Assembly: GCA_003439945.1 (NCBI GenBank)
Contig: QVRM01006127.1
Coordinates: 1-64,000, forward strand
DNA: 64,000 bases
Direction: 5' to 3'
From: Dermanyssus gallinae
Lineage: Eukaryota; Arthropoda; Arachnida; Mesostigmata; Dermanyssidae
Program-made: the position numbers and the translations under genes
Notes under the pieces: generated by a model
The model's database searches: none
Told to the model about the DNA's origin: nothing
Seen by the model: only the letters and a program-made list of their open reading frames with translations
Part shown: one piece after another, positions 36,063 through 47,552 of the stretch
Numbering within the stretch: position 1 is the first letter of the stretch
How the letters are laid out: every line of letters starts with the position of its first letter

Positions 36063-36185
36063 AGTGTTTAAATTGTATACATTGAATGAATTGTATTGAA
36101 ATTATGTACCATCTTGAAATGCAATGTTGTTATATGCGAAATAAACCATATATATATATATATATATAAAACTAACCATTAAACC

Positions 36186-36226
<41 letters not shown>

Positions 36227-36240
36227 CATATATATACATC
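36063..36240 (+). repeat. LINE 3' UTR and (AT)n
   Basis: The 3' UTR contains TTATGTACCATCTTGAAATG and an AATAAA signal (36139-36144), followed by two AT arrays separated by AACTAACCATTAAACCAG. Confidence 0.8.
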
Positions 36241-37193
36241 CAACTATGACGGCTATTGACAAGCCTGCACGACTGTGAGCGGCGACAGACGTTTCTCACC
36301 AGCATGATTCAACTCACCGCTGGCCGACACACCACAAAGCAGCAGCCAATCGAGCTCTCTTTGCTGTACGTTATTGTCCGAGCACAGAATAGAAGAAGCT
36401 GAAACACATCTGCCGCGGATTTCTCTCATCTCGCTGGAGCAGACGCAGAGAGCCACAACAGCGGCGCGACATGAGGCGTCGTTATACATTGCACTGGCTT
36501 GGAGCAGACTTCATTGCTGCTGCTGCTGCTGTTTTTATTCAGTGTGCTTGCTCATCGTTCATTCGACGACGACGACGACCTAAACGACGTGCTTATAGAG
36601 CTTTTGTAGAACGAACGCACGCACGAGAAGGCCAGCCCGACGCGCACGCGGCACAAGAACCACAAACGGAGCATGGCAGCAATAGCGGCGGCGGCAGCAG
36701 CAGCAAAGAAGCAGCAGCAGCAACAACCTACATGATGATATGATATGTGGGTTGTTGCTGATGAACATCTGATGAGGATGATGACAAAAAGTCTCACGTT
36801 TGGGGGGAGAGAATAGGGATAAAGGGAGGTTGGCCAACCGACCAACCAAGAGACCGACCGACGCGGTTGCGCTTGCCAAGCGCGTCCTGCTGCCGAAGTG
36901 TACCGCTGCCATTCGCTAGATGTGAGGCGGCGTCAGAATCGCACGCAATGTAGTCGCCACGCTACGCCATTTTAGTATTCATGTCGCCGCCCCTGCCGCC
37001 GCCACCGCCACCGCCGGCGTCGTCCTCTGAAACTGAATGTCGCCCCGCAATTGTCCGACATAGCCGCAGCAGCAGCAACAGCAGCCGTCGTAGAAAGTTT
37101 GTGCTGCTCTCTATTTCAGCGCCGTCACGACCGGGCCAGCCAGCGCCGAGATGACACCGAAAGAGAGAGAGAGAGATATAGAGAAATAGGGAG

Positions 37194-37238
<45 letters not shown>

Positions 37239-37580
37239 TAAATAGGGAGAGAGAGAGACGCATAGGAAATCTATACGACAACGGCGGGCAGAGACACACG
37301 ACGCCAGGTTATGACTGTGGGCTTAGCGGCCGCCCGGCTCTCACATACGGCAGACGGTGGCTCCGGTATTCTCCGGGCCGTGCAGTTTGTGCTCGTGCAG
37401 CGGCTGAGCCCTCCGACGGCGTCCTGTGCTTGAGTGTGGGTTGTGTGTCTTCTCAGCCGAACGGACGAGGCCCGGCACTCGAAACGTCGGGCGCGATCTT
37501 TCGTTCGTCTCAACTTTCCTACACTCGTTTCCTCTACCACAAAAACCATCACCATCACCACCACCACCACCACGCTACAC
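36241..37580. repeat. Triplet and GA repeats in GC-rich sequence, no gene shown
   Basis: GCT/CGA triplets near 36513-36580, GCA triplets at 36676-36727 and 37059-37090, an AT plus GA compound microsatellite at 37160-37260, and CAC/CAT triplets at 37545-37575. A proline-rich 57-aa frame begins at 36981, but its composition follows the repeats. 37581-37950 shows nothing. Confidence 0.5.
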
Positions 37581-37959
37581 TACACTACACATTCGGGAGC
37601 CTTAGCCGAACACCGCATGGAAGGGTCGTCGTCACCCGCAATGCAATTGTTGTGACTGCCATGAGTCGACACCAAGCTCCGCAGTGTGCTACGCAGACGA
37701 GATGTCGGGAACGCCCTCACGCTTGCCTTGCGTGGAGGCGGGCTAGCATTGCCATCAATCCTCTCACTCCAGTGGTAGGGAAGGGGGATGCACCCTCTCT
37801 TTTTATTGAGGCATGCGTGCCAGCCGTTTTTTGTTGTCCAATCATGATCAATTATAATCCACTACAAGGATTTACCTTGTCTAGGCTGGAAACCATGAAA
37901 ACCAATTTAAGAGTGGTCCAGATCGTGAATTCAGTCGGCGGCCAGGCTGCTGTTACAAG

Positions 37960-38210
37960 AAGGGAGGGGGGGGGGGTTGGGGAAACTGTAGATGTTTTAG
38001 CATGTTCGGCCCTCGGTGCAATGAAGATTTACCTCGGATCAAGTTCTAAGCCTGTAGGGGACGGAGGACGGTCTAGAACTAAAAACAACCTCCTTAAAAA
38101 TTGTTTTTAGTTTTAATTCTAGGTCGTGAATCCACGACCTTCCGAATGCAAGGCAATAGCTTTGCCACTAAGCACGTTGCTCGGTGTGGAAATGTAGTAT
38201 TTACTGTAAA
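37960..38210 (-). mobile_element. tRNA-derived SINE (family B), minus strand
   Basis: Read on the minus strand from about 38210. The head GCTTAGTGGCAAAGCTATTG resembles an A box, CCTTGCATTCGGAAGG an anticodon-arm-like stem, and GGTCGTGGATTCACGACC a T-arm-like hairpin with a degenerate B box. The body contains a hairpin (CTAGAACTAAAAACAA against TTGTTTTTAGTTTTAATTCTAG, 38071-38122) and the segment GCACCGAGGGCCGAACATG. That body segment recurs at 50605-50715, so this is a dispersed family. The 3' end near 37960 is C-rich on the minus strand. Confidence 0.55.
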
Positions 38211-38296
38211 TTGTGAAAGTGTTGTGCAATCACCTGCATTCGCATGAATAAGCTAACTCGATCTGCGTGGGAACAGGAACCACTGCAAAAACAATA

Positions 38297-38298
38297 AT

Positions 38299-38367
<69 letters not shown>
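38297..38367. repeat. (TAA)n microsatellite
   Basis: About 23 units. The split B2 element begins roughly 300 bases to the right. Confidence 0.9.
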
Positions 38368-38371
<4 letters not shown>

Positions 38372-38663
38372 TCCTAATTACTGGAATTCTGCAGGAAATA
38401 AACGATTATCTAAATGGGTGGGAGCCTAGTGGCTTTATTAGTAGATCTCAACATAGTTAGCTTATCAACACAGTTAAATCATTACGAGGGCGTGAACAAT
38501 TGTGTCCACCCAAACGTGTAGACGTATTTTGGTTAGCCATAAGGAAACTCTTGACATGGAGGAAGCAGCCCACTTGGCTAGAGTCCCCGACACAGCGGCC
38601 GCATTTTTACGTTGGATGCAGAGAAACAACCTCTGTTAGAATAAGTCTCCAGCACGACGCATT

Positions 38664-38978
38664 CTAGGCCAGCGCCTTCCCATTTTCGAGAGCAATTAAG
38701 GTCATGCCGTCAGGGCGTCTTTGGTCGTCTGGGTAAAGACTCGTAGTCCCAAGGACACACGGGCATCCCGAAAAACTAAGATCTCGCGCCAGCGTATCAT
38801 TTTGGACGGTCATAGGTTTTGCACATTTTGCTAAAGCATAACGTATAAGGCACGGAGCCCATGCCGCTCTACAGCCTACACCATACGCTCTAGAGTCAAA
38901 TGCTCTTGTTTGGTTCTTAAACAAGTCAAGAGTTTCTTGCGAGAACAAACAGGATGATTTAGTTTTGATTACTAACAA
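38664..38978 (-). pseudogene. RLE LINE (second family) endonuclease segment, inverted (B2, 5' part)
   Basis: The minus-strand frame ends GCPCVLGT.SLYPDDQ, RRPDGMTLIALENGKAL. This matches B1 just before its WDATV motif (KRPDGLTLIP.EKGKAL). The zinc region upstream is degenerate. The partner half lies on the plus strand at 39655-39925 and starts with the next expected residues, so one element is split and partly inverted. Confidence 0.75.
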
Positions 38979-39654
38979 TTAGTGGCCTTGCATAACAGCT
39001 GTCAAGGTTATATATTGTCGTTCGCTTGCATGGTGCGTCGGGAAACACCTTGATATCGCCTGGTTAAATATCCGTGTACGTCATAACAGAAAGCCGTTCG
39101 AGCTTTTGTGGGCTAAAGCTTTAGTAGGGCTATATTATCGATCATGAAAGTTTCCACACCTTTCTACACCAAGTGCTTGCTTACATATAACAGTAACCCC
39201 AGATCGTGGGGGTGCGAATGAGGAGGTTTCATCATTGGACCATTTAACCTGGTCTACTTGTTCGGATCCGGTCGGCAACTGACTGACTCTGGCATCGCAG
39301 CCGCAATAGTTGTTTTCTGTGCCGCAATCGGTTGCCGCATGGTGTTGTGTAGTGGTCAACGAGTTAAACTAACCGGAATTTCTTCTTTAAAGAGATTAAA
39401 TACTTGCAATAGCTGCAGCTGCCTTGTCTACGTTGACTTAATCATATGTTTATCGAAGAGCCCACCGATAGGGGACGGCCAGGCCAGCACTCGCCCAATA
39501 AATGAAAACAAAGAGAACCATAAGTATGGAATCTGCAGCCGTAGGGGAACAGTTTTAGCGTTGGGATAATTCTGCAGGCTGTTGACTTCTAAACACAAAG
39601 CCCTTATGCAGGTCGTTTTGTTTATAGGTCAACCGTTACATATATATTATTAGC

Positions 39655-39925
39655 ATGCTGGTATGGGATGCAACCGTTACTGACTCATTAGCCCCTTCAG
39701 TGGTCAGCGCGGAGCTGAACATGCTGATCACGCGTCTACGTGCTGAGGCAATTCGGCCCGAAGACGCTCAGACTTAGTCAACGTGTCGACAGGGGACACT
39801 AGAGCTATCGGGTACCTGCAGTAGAGACTATCGCTGAACATTCAGCGGGGTAACGCCGCCTCTGTGCGTGGAACTCTGCTAGACGGGACACGGCCGAGCC
39901 TGAAGATTTTTGCCCGGTGTACACG
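39655..39925 (+). pseudogene. RLE LINE (second family) C-terminus (B2, 3' part)
   Basis: The plus strand reads VWDATVTDSLAPSVVSAELN, then after a gap and stops GDTRAIGYLQ, RLSLNIQRGNAASVRGTLL, matching the end of B1 (IWDATVTDTLAPS..., RLSLAVQRGNAAAIMGTM). It continues directly from the residues where the inverted segment at 38664 ends. About 20-25 residues between the two blocks are missing. Confidence 0.75.
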
Positions 39926-41125
39926 TTCGTAAGAAGACACATGTTATCCTCTTACAAATAAGCAAACTAATAATAAAGCGGTAACTACAAAAAAGGTATT
40001 ACAGTTAAACAGTATTATATATATATATATATATATATATGGAAAAAATAAAGCCTTCAATTGCTACATCTACATATGCGTCTACGACCTCGCTCAATTA
40101 TGAGCCATACATCCATGAACGGCCCGTATAAGTACGAATACAAGTTGTTTGAGATCCCCAGTATATCTCTCTCTATCCTACACGTATAGAAAGGCTGCGC
40201 TAAAACGAAACGACGGACTTAACCCTTGCCTCCTTGAGTGACTACTAAGAGTAGAGAATTTAGCTGGCGGCATACGACATAAAGCATATGATACAGACTA
40301 CAATACAGCGGTGGCACAAGACGTGGTGTGTGTGCGTAGGCAGAACATTTCGAGTCTGTTTGTTTGGCTGCCTTCCAGCTGCTTAGAGATATTTTGACGG
40401 AAACCCTTTGTTCTCGACATTCTCGTTTCACATCGCTCACTCGCCCGCTCGATACTAGCGATCGGATGCAAGAGATCGCAAACTCAGACGGCAAACGCAG
40501 GCCTGTCGCTATATCATGCATTATTCGTTTGGACGCCGACTTGGTCGGTCGTCGGCTATGGCTGATGATCGATGCGGCGGAGCTTAGTGTGCGGAACATG
40601 AAAAACCTTTCTAGCGTCCAAATGGCTTCTCTAGTCCGGACAGAATCGACAAGTTTCGAACGGTGCCGCCACCGGCAAAATGTGGTCGGTTGGTTGTTCG
40701 GTCGGGCAAGCGCCGTCCAAGCTCAGTTAATGCGCCAGCCTCTCTCTCTCTCCCTTCCTCACGCTCCCTTGGTTGTCTGTTGAATAACGCAATTCGTTCG
40801 ACGCGATCGGTTTGTAACCTTACAACGACGGATCCGGCGAGAACGTTTCAGGCACGAAAGGCAGCAGCCGGGCTGCACCAAAAACGACGAAAAGAAAAGG
40901 CCCCGGCATACGGTATCAAGCAAAGCGGCATCAGCATTTGCGACAAAACGATCCTTCTGTCCGAGACCGTCCGTCGAAGTCTGTCGACTTTCTGATTTAT
41001 TACCAAAATTGTTTACTGACGTGAAACGTCCACGTAGAGCGGGCCAGATCAACAAACAAAGTGGAAAGCGTTGAGTTGCGCCGCTTCCTGTTCGTACGCT
41101 GCCGCGCCTAACTCGTCTGCATTGC
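39926..41125. other. No recognised feature except an AT run
   Basis: An AT run at 40015-40041. The region 40300-41100 is GC-richer with open frames up to 139 aa on both strands but no motif I know. Confidence 0.45.
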
Positions 41126-41459
41126 TAATAATAATAATAATAATAGCTGCCATTTAAATTCGATTTCTAACGGCTGTTCAGCTAAATTTGGATGTTGGAC
41201 AGCTAATCTACAAAGTGGCGCCAACAATGATTTTAACAACTCATCGCGCGACAGCCACAGCAACCACTTTGTCATCACTAGAGAAGCAGCAGCAATACCA
41301 CATAATGATGTTAATTAATAAGATAGTGTTAACATATAATTTTATTGTTCGTAATAATGTAATTATAATGTCATGGAATATTAATGCATGAACCATGTCT
41401 ATAATAATAATGTTAACTAATAATAATAATAATAATAATCAGAAAACTTGGAATTAACC
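41126..41459 (+). repeat. TAA arrays and shared leader block upstream of E4
   Basis: A short (TAA)n at 41126-41145 is followed by the block 41146-41252, shared with 5369-5446. After an AT-rich stretch there is a second (TAA)n at 41417-41440, then 19 bases and the E4 ATG. The order TAA, shared block, TAA, RLE ORF is the same as upstream of E2. Confidence 0.65.
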
Positions 41460-44400
41460 ATGAGCTCCCTACCTTCAGCCCATACAAACCCCGATCAACC
41501 CCAACTACGATCACAACAGTTATATACCTGCGAAATATGCAGGAAGTGCCTAAGGTCACTCCGGGGCTTGCGTATGCATACGACACGTCTTCATCCGGCA
41601 GATACCCGGCCTCCACTCAGTCAACCCTTGAGAGACACGTCGTCGCCTGCGTAGCTTCCGGCACAAGACGACCCGAACAGGCCATCAAATACGACTCTCG
41701 ACTTAATTACGCTAATTCGTTCCCTGGCCCGGGTGCATCGAAACATTAAACTAGTCAAAGTGATACCCAGAGGAGTTAGAGAAATATGCTGCGCAGCATA
41801 CGCTGAAGCACTTTCCAACTTCAACACAAGGAAAGACAACGCGTCCTGGGAGAAGCTTCTAATAATGCCAATACTTTTGCTACGCATCCCAGCACTGAGA
41901 AACAATGATCGGTCATTATGCCAAATAATCAGGAAGAACGTTACTGAATCGCGGTGGAAAACACACACAAGTCTCTTAGACGAGTGTAACCGTAACATTA
42001 TACAGTACGACACATCACTTGATACAGATCACGACAGGGGGAAGATGGCAGAGCGCAAATTAGCTGAAGGTGATGTACGTTCCGCCGCACGGATCCTTCT
42101 TTCGACCGACTCTTTTGCACCATTTCACGATCACACGAAGCAGGAGTTAAGAAAGAAGCACCCCCCTCCATTAGCAGACGCAAGCGAACGCCTAGGATCC
42201 CTCCGGGCACCAGTAACAACAAGAGGACACACCGTATATCATAAATTGGTTGTTGACGCCGTCCGATCTTTCGCCGTAGCATCTGGACCTGGATTAGATG
42301 GGCTGCGTCCCCAACATCTCCGGGACATGCTTGACAACTCAGTACCCTCATCCGGAAGACTTCTGGAAGAAGTTTGCTCTCTGGTGGCCTCGGCACTAAG
42401 CGGCAGCCTGCCTTCTTCTTCTTGCCTGACGACCTTTTACGGGGCAAATCTTACGGCCCTAAAAAAGAAGGACGGTTCAATCAGACCTATAGCATGTGGC
42501 CTTACAATCCGAAGGCTTGTAGCAAAGGTGGCCACAGCGATCAGTAAGGGATCCATAACAAAAGCTTTAGGACCAAGGCAAGTAGGGGCTTCTATAAAAG
42601 GAGGCGCGGAGGCAGCCGTTCACGGTCCTGTGCGGGTTTTAGTAAAGCTAGATTTTAGCAATGCTTTTAACACAATACGACGCGACGTAATATTAGAAGA
42701 AGTAAGACTACACGTACCGGAACTCTTTCCACTTGTATGGCAATGCTACAGGGACCCGTCAATTCTATCCTGATGTGACAAAGAGCCACTTCAAATCAAC
42801 AAATGGAGTGCAACAAGGGGACCCACTAGGCCCCGCCTTGTTCAGTCTGGAAATCTTTAGTCTAGTGGCACGAATAAGAAGCCCATTGAACATCTGGTAC
42901 CTGGATGATGGTACATTAAGAGGACCGGCAGAAGTGGTGGCCGCTGACATACTTAAGGTAATAGAGTTTGCAAATGAATGAGGGACAATCCTCAATCTTT
43001 CCAAGTGCGAAGTTATAACGGTTGGGGGGGGACACCCACGAACGAGACGAAGCACGCAAAATCATTGCTGTCGTTCTACCAGGCTGTAAGCAAGTTAACC
43101 CGGCCGAGTTAGAAGTTCTTGGGGCTCCACTTAGTCCACAAAGTATTTACAAGACCTTAACAGAAAAACGCCGGCCGTTCCTGCAGACACGGCCTCGTTT
43201 GTTGGCCATGCACTCACAAGCTGCACTATGTCTTTGGAGATATAGTTTAGGTTCCCCGAAATTCAACTTCACATTGCGCACCTCACCGACAAGCCAATGT
43301 CCCGACGGACATGACGACTCTACGAGAGACATACTGAGTGAAGTCCTTAACATCGATTTCACGGACGATACATGGCGAAGAGCAAGCCTCCCCATAAGAG
43401 AAGGTGGACTGGGTGTTCGGTCAGCAGTAGACTTGGCACCTATATGTTACGCAGCGTCTGTGCTAGAATTCAGCCCGCTGGCAGAGACGCTAGTCGACCC
43501 GAGTGCTCACCACCGGCTGCACATAGCTAAGCAGGAAGCAAAGTCGCTTGTCAAGCTGAAGTTGGATCCAGGTCCTTGGGAGAAACGTGTAACGCAGAGA
43601 GTGCTTGATAACTACAGATGTAAAGTAATAGCCCGTGAGATCACCGAAAGCTTTAAGTCTTCTACGGAGAAGGCAGTCTTCTTGGTCGCACGAGACACCT
43701 TCAGCGGTGGATTCCTTAGGGCTCTCCCGTCGCCACAGCTCGGCACCATGCTGGACCACGTCTCATTCCGCATGGTGTCGGCTCTCAGAATCGGCGGGTC
43801 GATATGCGAACCACACATTTGCAAGGCCTGTAGAGAAGAATGGTCTCCACCCGTTGAGCTGCATCAAGAGCCAAGGTCGGGCTCCCAGGCACACAGAAAT
43901 AAATGCAGTGATACAAAGAGCTCTCCGGAGGGCGGAAATACCTAGCATGCTGAACCCAGACTAGGACTTCAAGACGATAAAAGGCCCGACGGTGTCACTA
44001 TTCCGCCGTAGAAAAAAGGCAAATGCCTGGTTTGGGATGCGACAGTCCCCTGCACAGCCGCACCGTCTTATGTGTGCCACAGCGCTACCGAGGCGGGATG
44101 GGTGGCCGAACACGCAGAGAAAGAAAAATGGCGTAAATACACAGAGTTAGAGTCTAGATACAATTTCGTGCCGATTGCAATGAAGACAATGGGCCCAGTC
44201 AGCAGAAGAACAAGGACATTTATTAAAGACTTAAGTGATCGAATACAAGCAAACACCGGAGATGCACGCGAAGGCGACTTTCTGAGGCAGCTACGTTCAT
44301 TGGCAGTTTGCAGAGGAGGTTGAAGTAATATTAAAGAATAGTTCCAGCTCCTCGCCTCTTCCTGAGGCCATTTAGGTGAGAGGTTTTTAGTGGGTATTAT

Positions 44401-44520
44401 GCCAACAACATCGGCATCGAGTCCCACACTACCCGCTCTGGGTGTGCGTATTTTCCCCTCTCACCATAAAAAAAAGTTTGCAGAGGAAACGCCGCGTCGA
44501 TATTAGGTGCGATGGGCTGA
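41460..44520 (+). pseudogene. RLE-type non-LTR retrotransposon ORF, near full length, broken (E4)
   Basis: Same architecture as E1 ORF2 but a distinct subfamily. It starts MSSLPSAHTN; the C2H2 finger is YTCEICRKCLRSLRGLRMH. The N-terminal domain (PRGVREICCAAYAEALSNFN) and fingers region run to 42773. Motif A is VKLDFSNAFNTIRRD, motif B GVQQGDPLGPALF and motif C IWYLDDGTLRG. The thumb and zinc motif follow, then KRAL-type sequence, CLVWDATV and a final CRGNAASILGAMG. Breaks include frameshifts near 41650, 41730, 42770, 43020, 43840 and 43950, an in-frame stop at 42979, and a 158-bp insertion at 44318-44475. The ATG at 41460 lies 19 bases after a TAA array. No gag-like ORF precedes it. Confidence 0.9.
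44318..44475 (+). mobile_element. 158-bp retroposed insertion, probably an R1-clade LINE 3' end
   Basis: It interrupts the last codons of E4. The 12-bp duplication GTTTGCAGAGGA flanks it exactly (44306-44317 and 44476-44487), and it ends in an A run. The inserted sequence has GGTTTTTAGTGGGT, GAGTCCCACACTACCC and TTTTCCCCTCTCACC. This resembles the 3' end of the R1-like LINE at 62985-63080 on the minus strand (GTTTTCAGTGGGTTGGAGCC, CTACACTACC, TTCCCC), so it is most simply a severely 5'-truncated copy of such a LINE. Confidence 0.8.
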
Positions 44521-44622
44521 CGACAGCAAGAAAGAAACTATAAAATAATTAGGATACACATTCACACCTCACAACTGTATTGCTTTAAGACATATTAAAT
44601 AAATAGTAATAATAATAATAGT
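44521..44622 (+). repeat. E4 3' UTR and short (TAA)n tail
   Basis: The 3' UTR contains CACATTCACACCTCACAACTGTA, cognate to the E1-E3 block (20-base core shared), then an AATAAAT and a short TAA array at about 44606-44622. Confidence 0.8.
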
Positions 44623-45099
44623 TCTGTGCTATATATGCAAGTTTGGGTATTGAGCGCAAAACACAAAGGCCCAGGAGTAGTCATCGTGTATTATGCACCC
44701 GAACACCTTTCTTGCATAAACATTCACTTCAGAGACACCACTATTTCTCTTTGTTCGTCGCAGTTCGTCAGCGATAAAGCCGCCAGGCGAAGGCATTGGA
44801 GAGATGGCGCTCAGAGGCCCACCCCGAGCGAGCGTACCGACAATTGGGACGCCTCGATGCTAACTCATCCACGTTAAGCCACGTAGTCCAACAAGACAGA
44901 ATAATACCCAATCTCGAGCTTTTTGAAAAAAACATTTACTCCTAGTTGCATATTAAGGTCACACATTGAGTAGACGGAACAATGCAAACGCTGCAACATA
45001 AACTGTAAATTGCTTAAGTTCAACTCGAACTTGCGTTGCCGATCACGTTGTCAATTTGTGACAGTGCCATTACGTGCCATCCGTTAATTCAGTTGTCGA

Positions 45100-45240
45100 C
45101 TGTATTGCGACTGGTTGGCTAACGCATATATGTGTTGTAGACTGGTCAGCTTATGCATATATTTGTTGTACATTGATCAGCTAATGTAGTTGTTGTAAGT
45201 GTGGTTACCTTATATAGTTGTTGTTAGTGTGGTTTCCTCG
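45100..45240. repeat. Degenerate ~35-bp tandem repeat, about four units
   Basis: Units of the form GACTGGTCAGCTTATGCATA followed by TTTGTTGTA, with decreasing similarity rightwards. Flanking 44630-45100 and 45240-45670 show nothing beyond an AT run at 45422-45458. Confidence 0.6.
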
Positions 45241-45421
45241 TTGCTGCAGCGAACAACAAAGAACACCAACAAATATGGGCACGCGCCAAAACAATGTTAA
45301 TGAGGCAGAACGAGAAAGACCAGATCCGATCTAGCTGATCAACGGCAAGCGCTCCTTGAAGCAACGACTAATCACTTGAATCATTGATTCTGTCTGGCGT
45401 AACAACACTTACCTTATCTAG

Positions 45422-45459
<38 letters not shown>

Positions 45460-45673
45460 ATTCAGCATATACTATCTATCTAGTTATGTGCGCTAACCGA
45501 TGATCTTTAAAATACCTATATTTTTGCTGGGGCAAATCTGGTATAGAGAGCCAATTGTCTCATGCCGCACGCTGAGACGACCGCATCTCAGGCTGCGCGC
45601 TACCTCGGAACAGGCAGAACACTCGTTGAACCTCGTTTCTACCACCTTTGGCTTTAAACGCACCGTCTAACTC

Positions 45674-45790
45674 GATGGGCAGAACAGTGTGTGTGGTTCG
45701 ATGGGAAGAACAGTCTGTGTTTCGATGGGAAGAACAGTCTGTGGTTCGATGGGAAGAACAGGTGTGTTCGGTGGGAACACTGTGTGTGAG
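45674..45790. repeat. ~25-bp tandem repeat, four to five units
   Basis: Recurring GGTTCGATGGGAAGAACAGT with variants. The unit length is not a multiple of three throughout, so the repeated CGSMGRTV-like peptides in the open frame here are fortuitous. Confidence 0.8.
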
Positions 45791-47013
45791 CTAAGTACGT
45801 ACTATCCGGCACCGACGGGTAGGAAGGAAAGTCATAGGCGCCTAAGAGGTCACATCCGGCACGGTTTCCGGTTTTGTCCGCACATTGCGTCGTTCGCATC
45901 GGTAGACGCTTATCACACGAAGCTGCGTAACCCTCGCGCTTGAGTTCAACCACCATCGTCAGCACGCTTCAACGCTTCTACGTGGGCGGTACGTTGATAC
46001 TTACTTTTAGGTTGCATGTTGCGTCTTCCACGGTACAGCAAAGCAAAGTCTAGATGTTGTCCGAACAGAATCTAGAAGAAAATGAACGCGCGTATCTAAC
46101 AAATAGCCATCAACGAGGGCCTCGTCCCCAATGTCTTTACTGCTGCTGCTGCTGGTGGTGTCGTTTTGTACTACAGCGTCATCTATTTCAATCTAAAACT
46201 GATTTCGGCAGATTCAGTAGCAAGCATTCCTCAGGCATCGCTTGGCGTGCCCGGCGTCCTATGCTGTGGCGTTTCACACGGATGCACGGGCATTTCCGAT
46301 AGCGCAGAGGTTAGAATATATACATGTCATACCACACCAGACCATACCAGACTAACGCCTGCATTGTTGGCTTGTTGGAGTCCTTCATTGTCTCATCTGG
46401 AATAGCTCGAAACAAGGACGAACATAGGAATGATTAAGTCCTGGTGAACAGTGACTCATAGTTAAGCATCGACGAAAATTAGTCGGCCATTTAAGCTCGT
46501 ATAGGTATTAGCAGTTTCTAAGTCAAACGGACGCTTAGTGTCGGCATGTTATTTGTCAAGATATTTACAGTTTATGTCAACATATATTACAAGATAATTA
46601 CAGATAAGGGCGTTTTCTACGCTGATCCTCGCTGAGCCAGCGTTGTACCTACGTTTAGACGTCTGCTGCCCTTTCTCTCCCTCTAAATATGTAGATCGGT
46701 CTTTTATTTCAATAAAGCATAGTTGATTGAGCATTGCCGCATATCGAGTTTGGTTTCTGTTTGTTCGACTCTGACTCAAAAACCTTTAGTTCGCGTTGAA
46801 ATTTTCGTCAAACATTTAAATGTCCTGAAATAGTACAATGTGTCCTGAAAAACAGCTTATAATTATAGTCATAGTAGTATGGTTTATTGTCTATTCTCAA
46901 TACAAGGAGTAACGCTCAAAGAAAATTCAACAACAACAGAGATCCAACCGGCAACACCTCAGTAGATGACAGCTATGACGAGCGCACTAGCAGGCTAGGC
47001 CACGCAGCTCATC

Positions 47014-47062
<49 letters not shown>
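45791..47062. other. No recognised gene; (AT)n at right end
   Basis: Short frames only. An AT array at about 47018-47062 forms the left boundary of the mariner fragment. Confidence 0.5.
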
Positions 47063-47068
<6 letters not shown>

Positions 47069-47552
47069 GCACACTACCCAAACTGATCCCCAAGGCCTCC
47101 GCTATCTCCCTAATGTTCACTCGCTTATCTGCGGCAACGATTTTCCGCGCCTTTTCCACGTTTTCCTAATCAGTTGCCGTTTTTGGGCGTTTTGAACGTA
47201 GTTCATCCCGGTGCTCCTGCGACCTCTTTTTAACTCATTAATCCAGTTGGAAACAGTGGCAAAACATGGCGCAGAGTCACCGTACACCTCGTCTAACTCA
47301 GTTTTCACTTGGGTCGCATTCCAACCTTTGAAATAAAATGCTTGATAACCACTCGAAACTCTTTTTTCTCCATTTTTCAAAATCACGCCATATACAAAAT
47401 CACGGGAAAAGCGATCAAACGAAATCGCAACGGCCAATCATCATAATATTTTGACTGCTGGCAGTCGAAAAGTTGCAGTTCCTAATAGCGGTGGAAGCGC
47501 ACCAAAATTCGAATTCTAAAAAGCTCATTCTAAGAACTTATTGAACTACCTG
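47063..47552 (-). pseudogene. mariner element fragment: terminal repeat and transposase N-terminus
   Basis: Minus strand. The outer end CAGGTAGTTCAATAAGTTCT (from 47552) is a mariner-type terminal sequence next to TA. About 160 bases inside, the transposase starts MEKKEFRVV, shifts frame, and continues KTELDEVYGDSAPCFATV, NWINELKRGR, then after another frameshift RPKTATD, stop, KARKIVAADKRVNIREIAEA, the helix-turn-helix part. Homology stops at the AT array at 47062, so the catalytic domain and the other end are missing. It lies at the end of the R2-like fragment, probably inserted at a TA there. Confidence 0.85.

Noticed and set aside
36981..37154. 57-aa proline/serine-rich frame in a GC-rich patch, possible first exon
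   Set aside because: Composition follows CCG and AGC triplet repeats; no splice or promoter evidence can be shown.
37430..38110. 226-aa frame with a poly-His run
   Set aside because: The His run is a CAC/CAT repeat, and the second half runs antisense through the SINE B body.
40364..40783. 139-aa open frame in a GC-richer region, candidate host exon
   Set aside because: No recognisable domain; overlapping frames on the other strand are of similar length.
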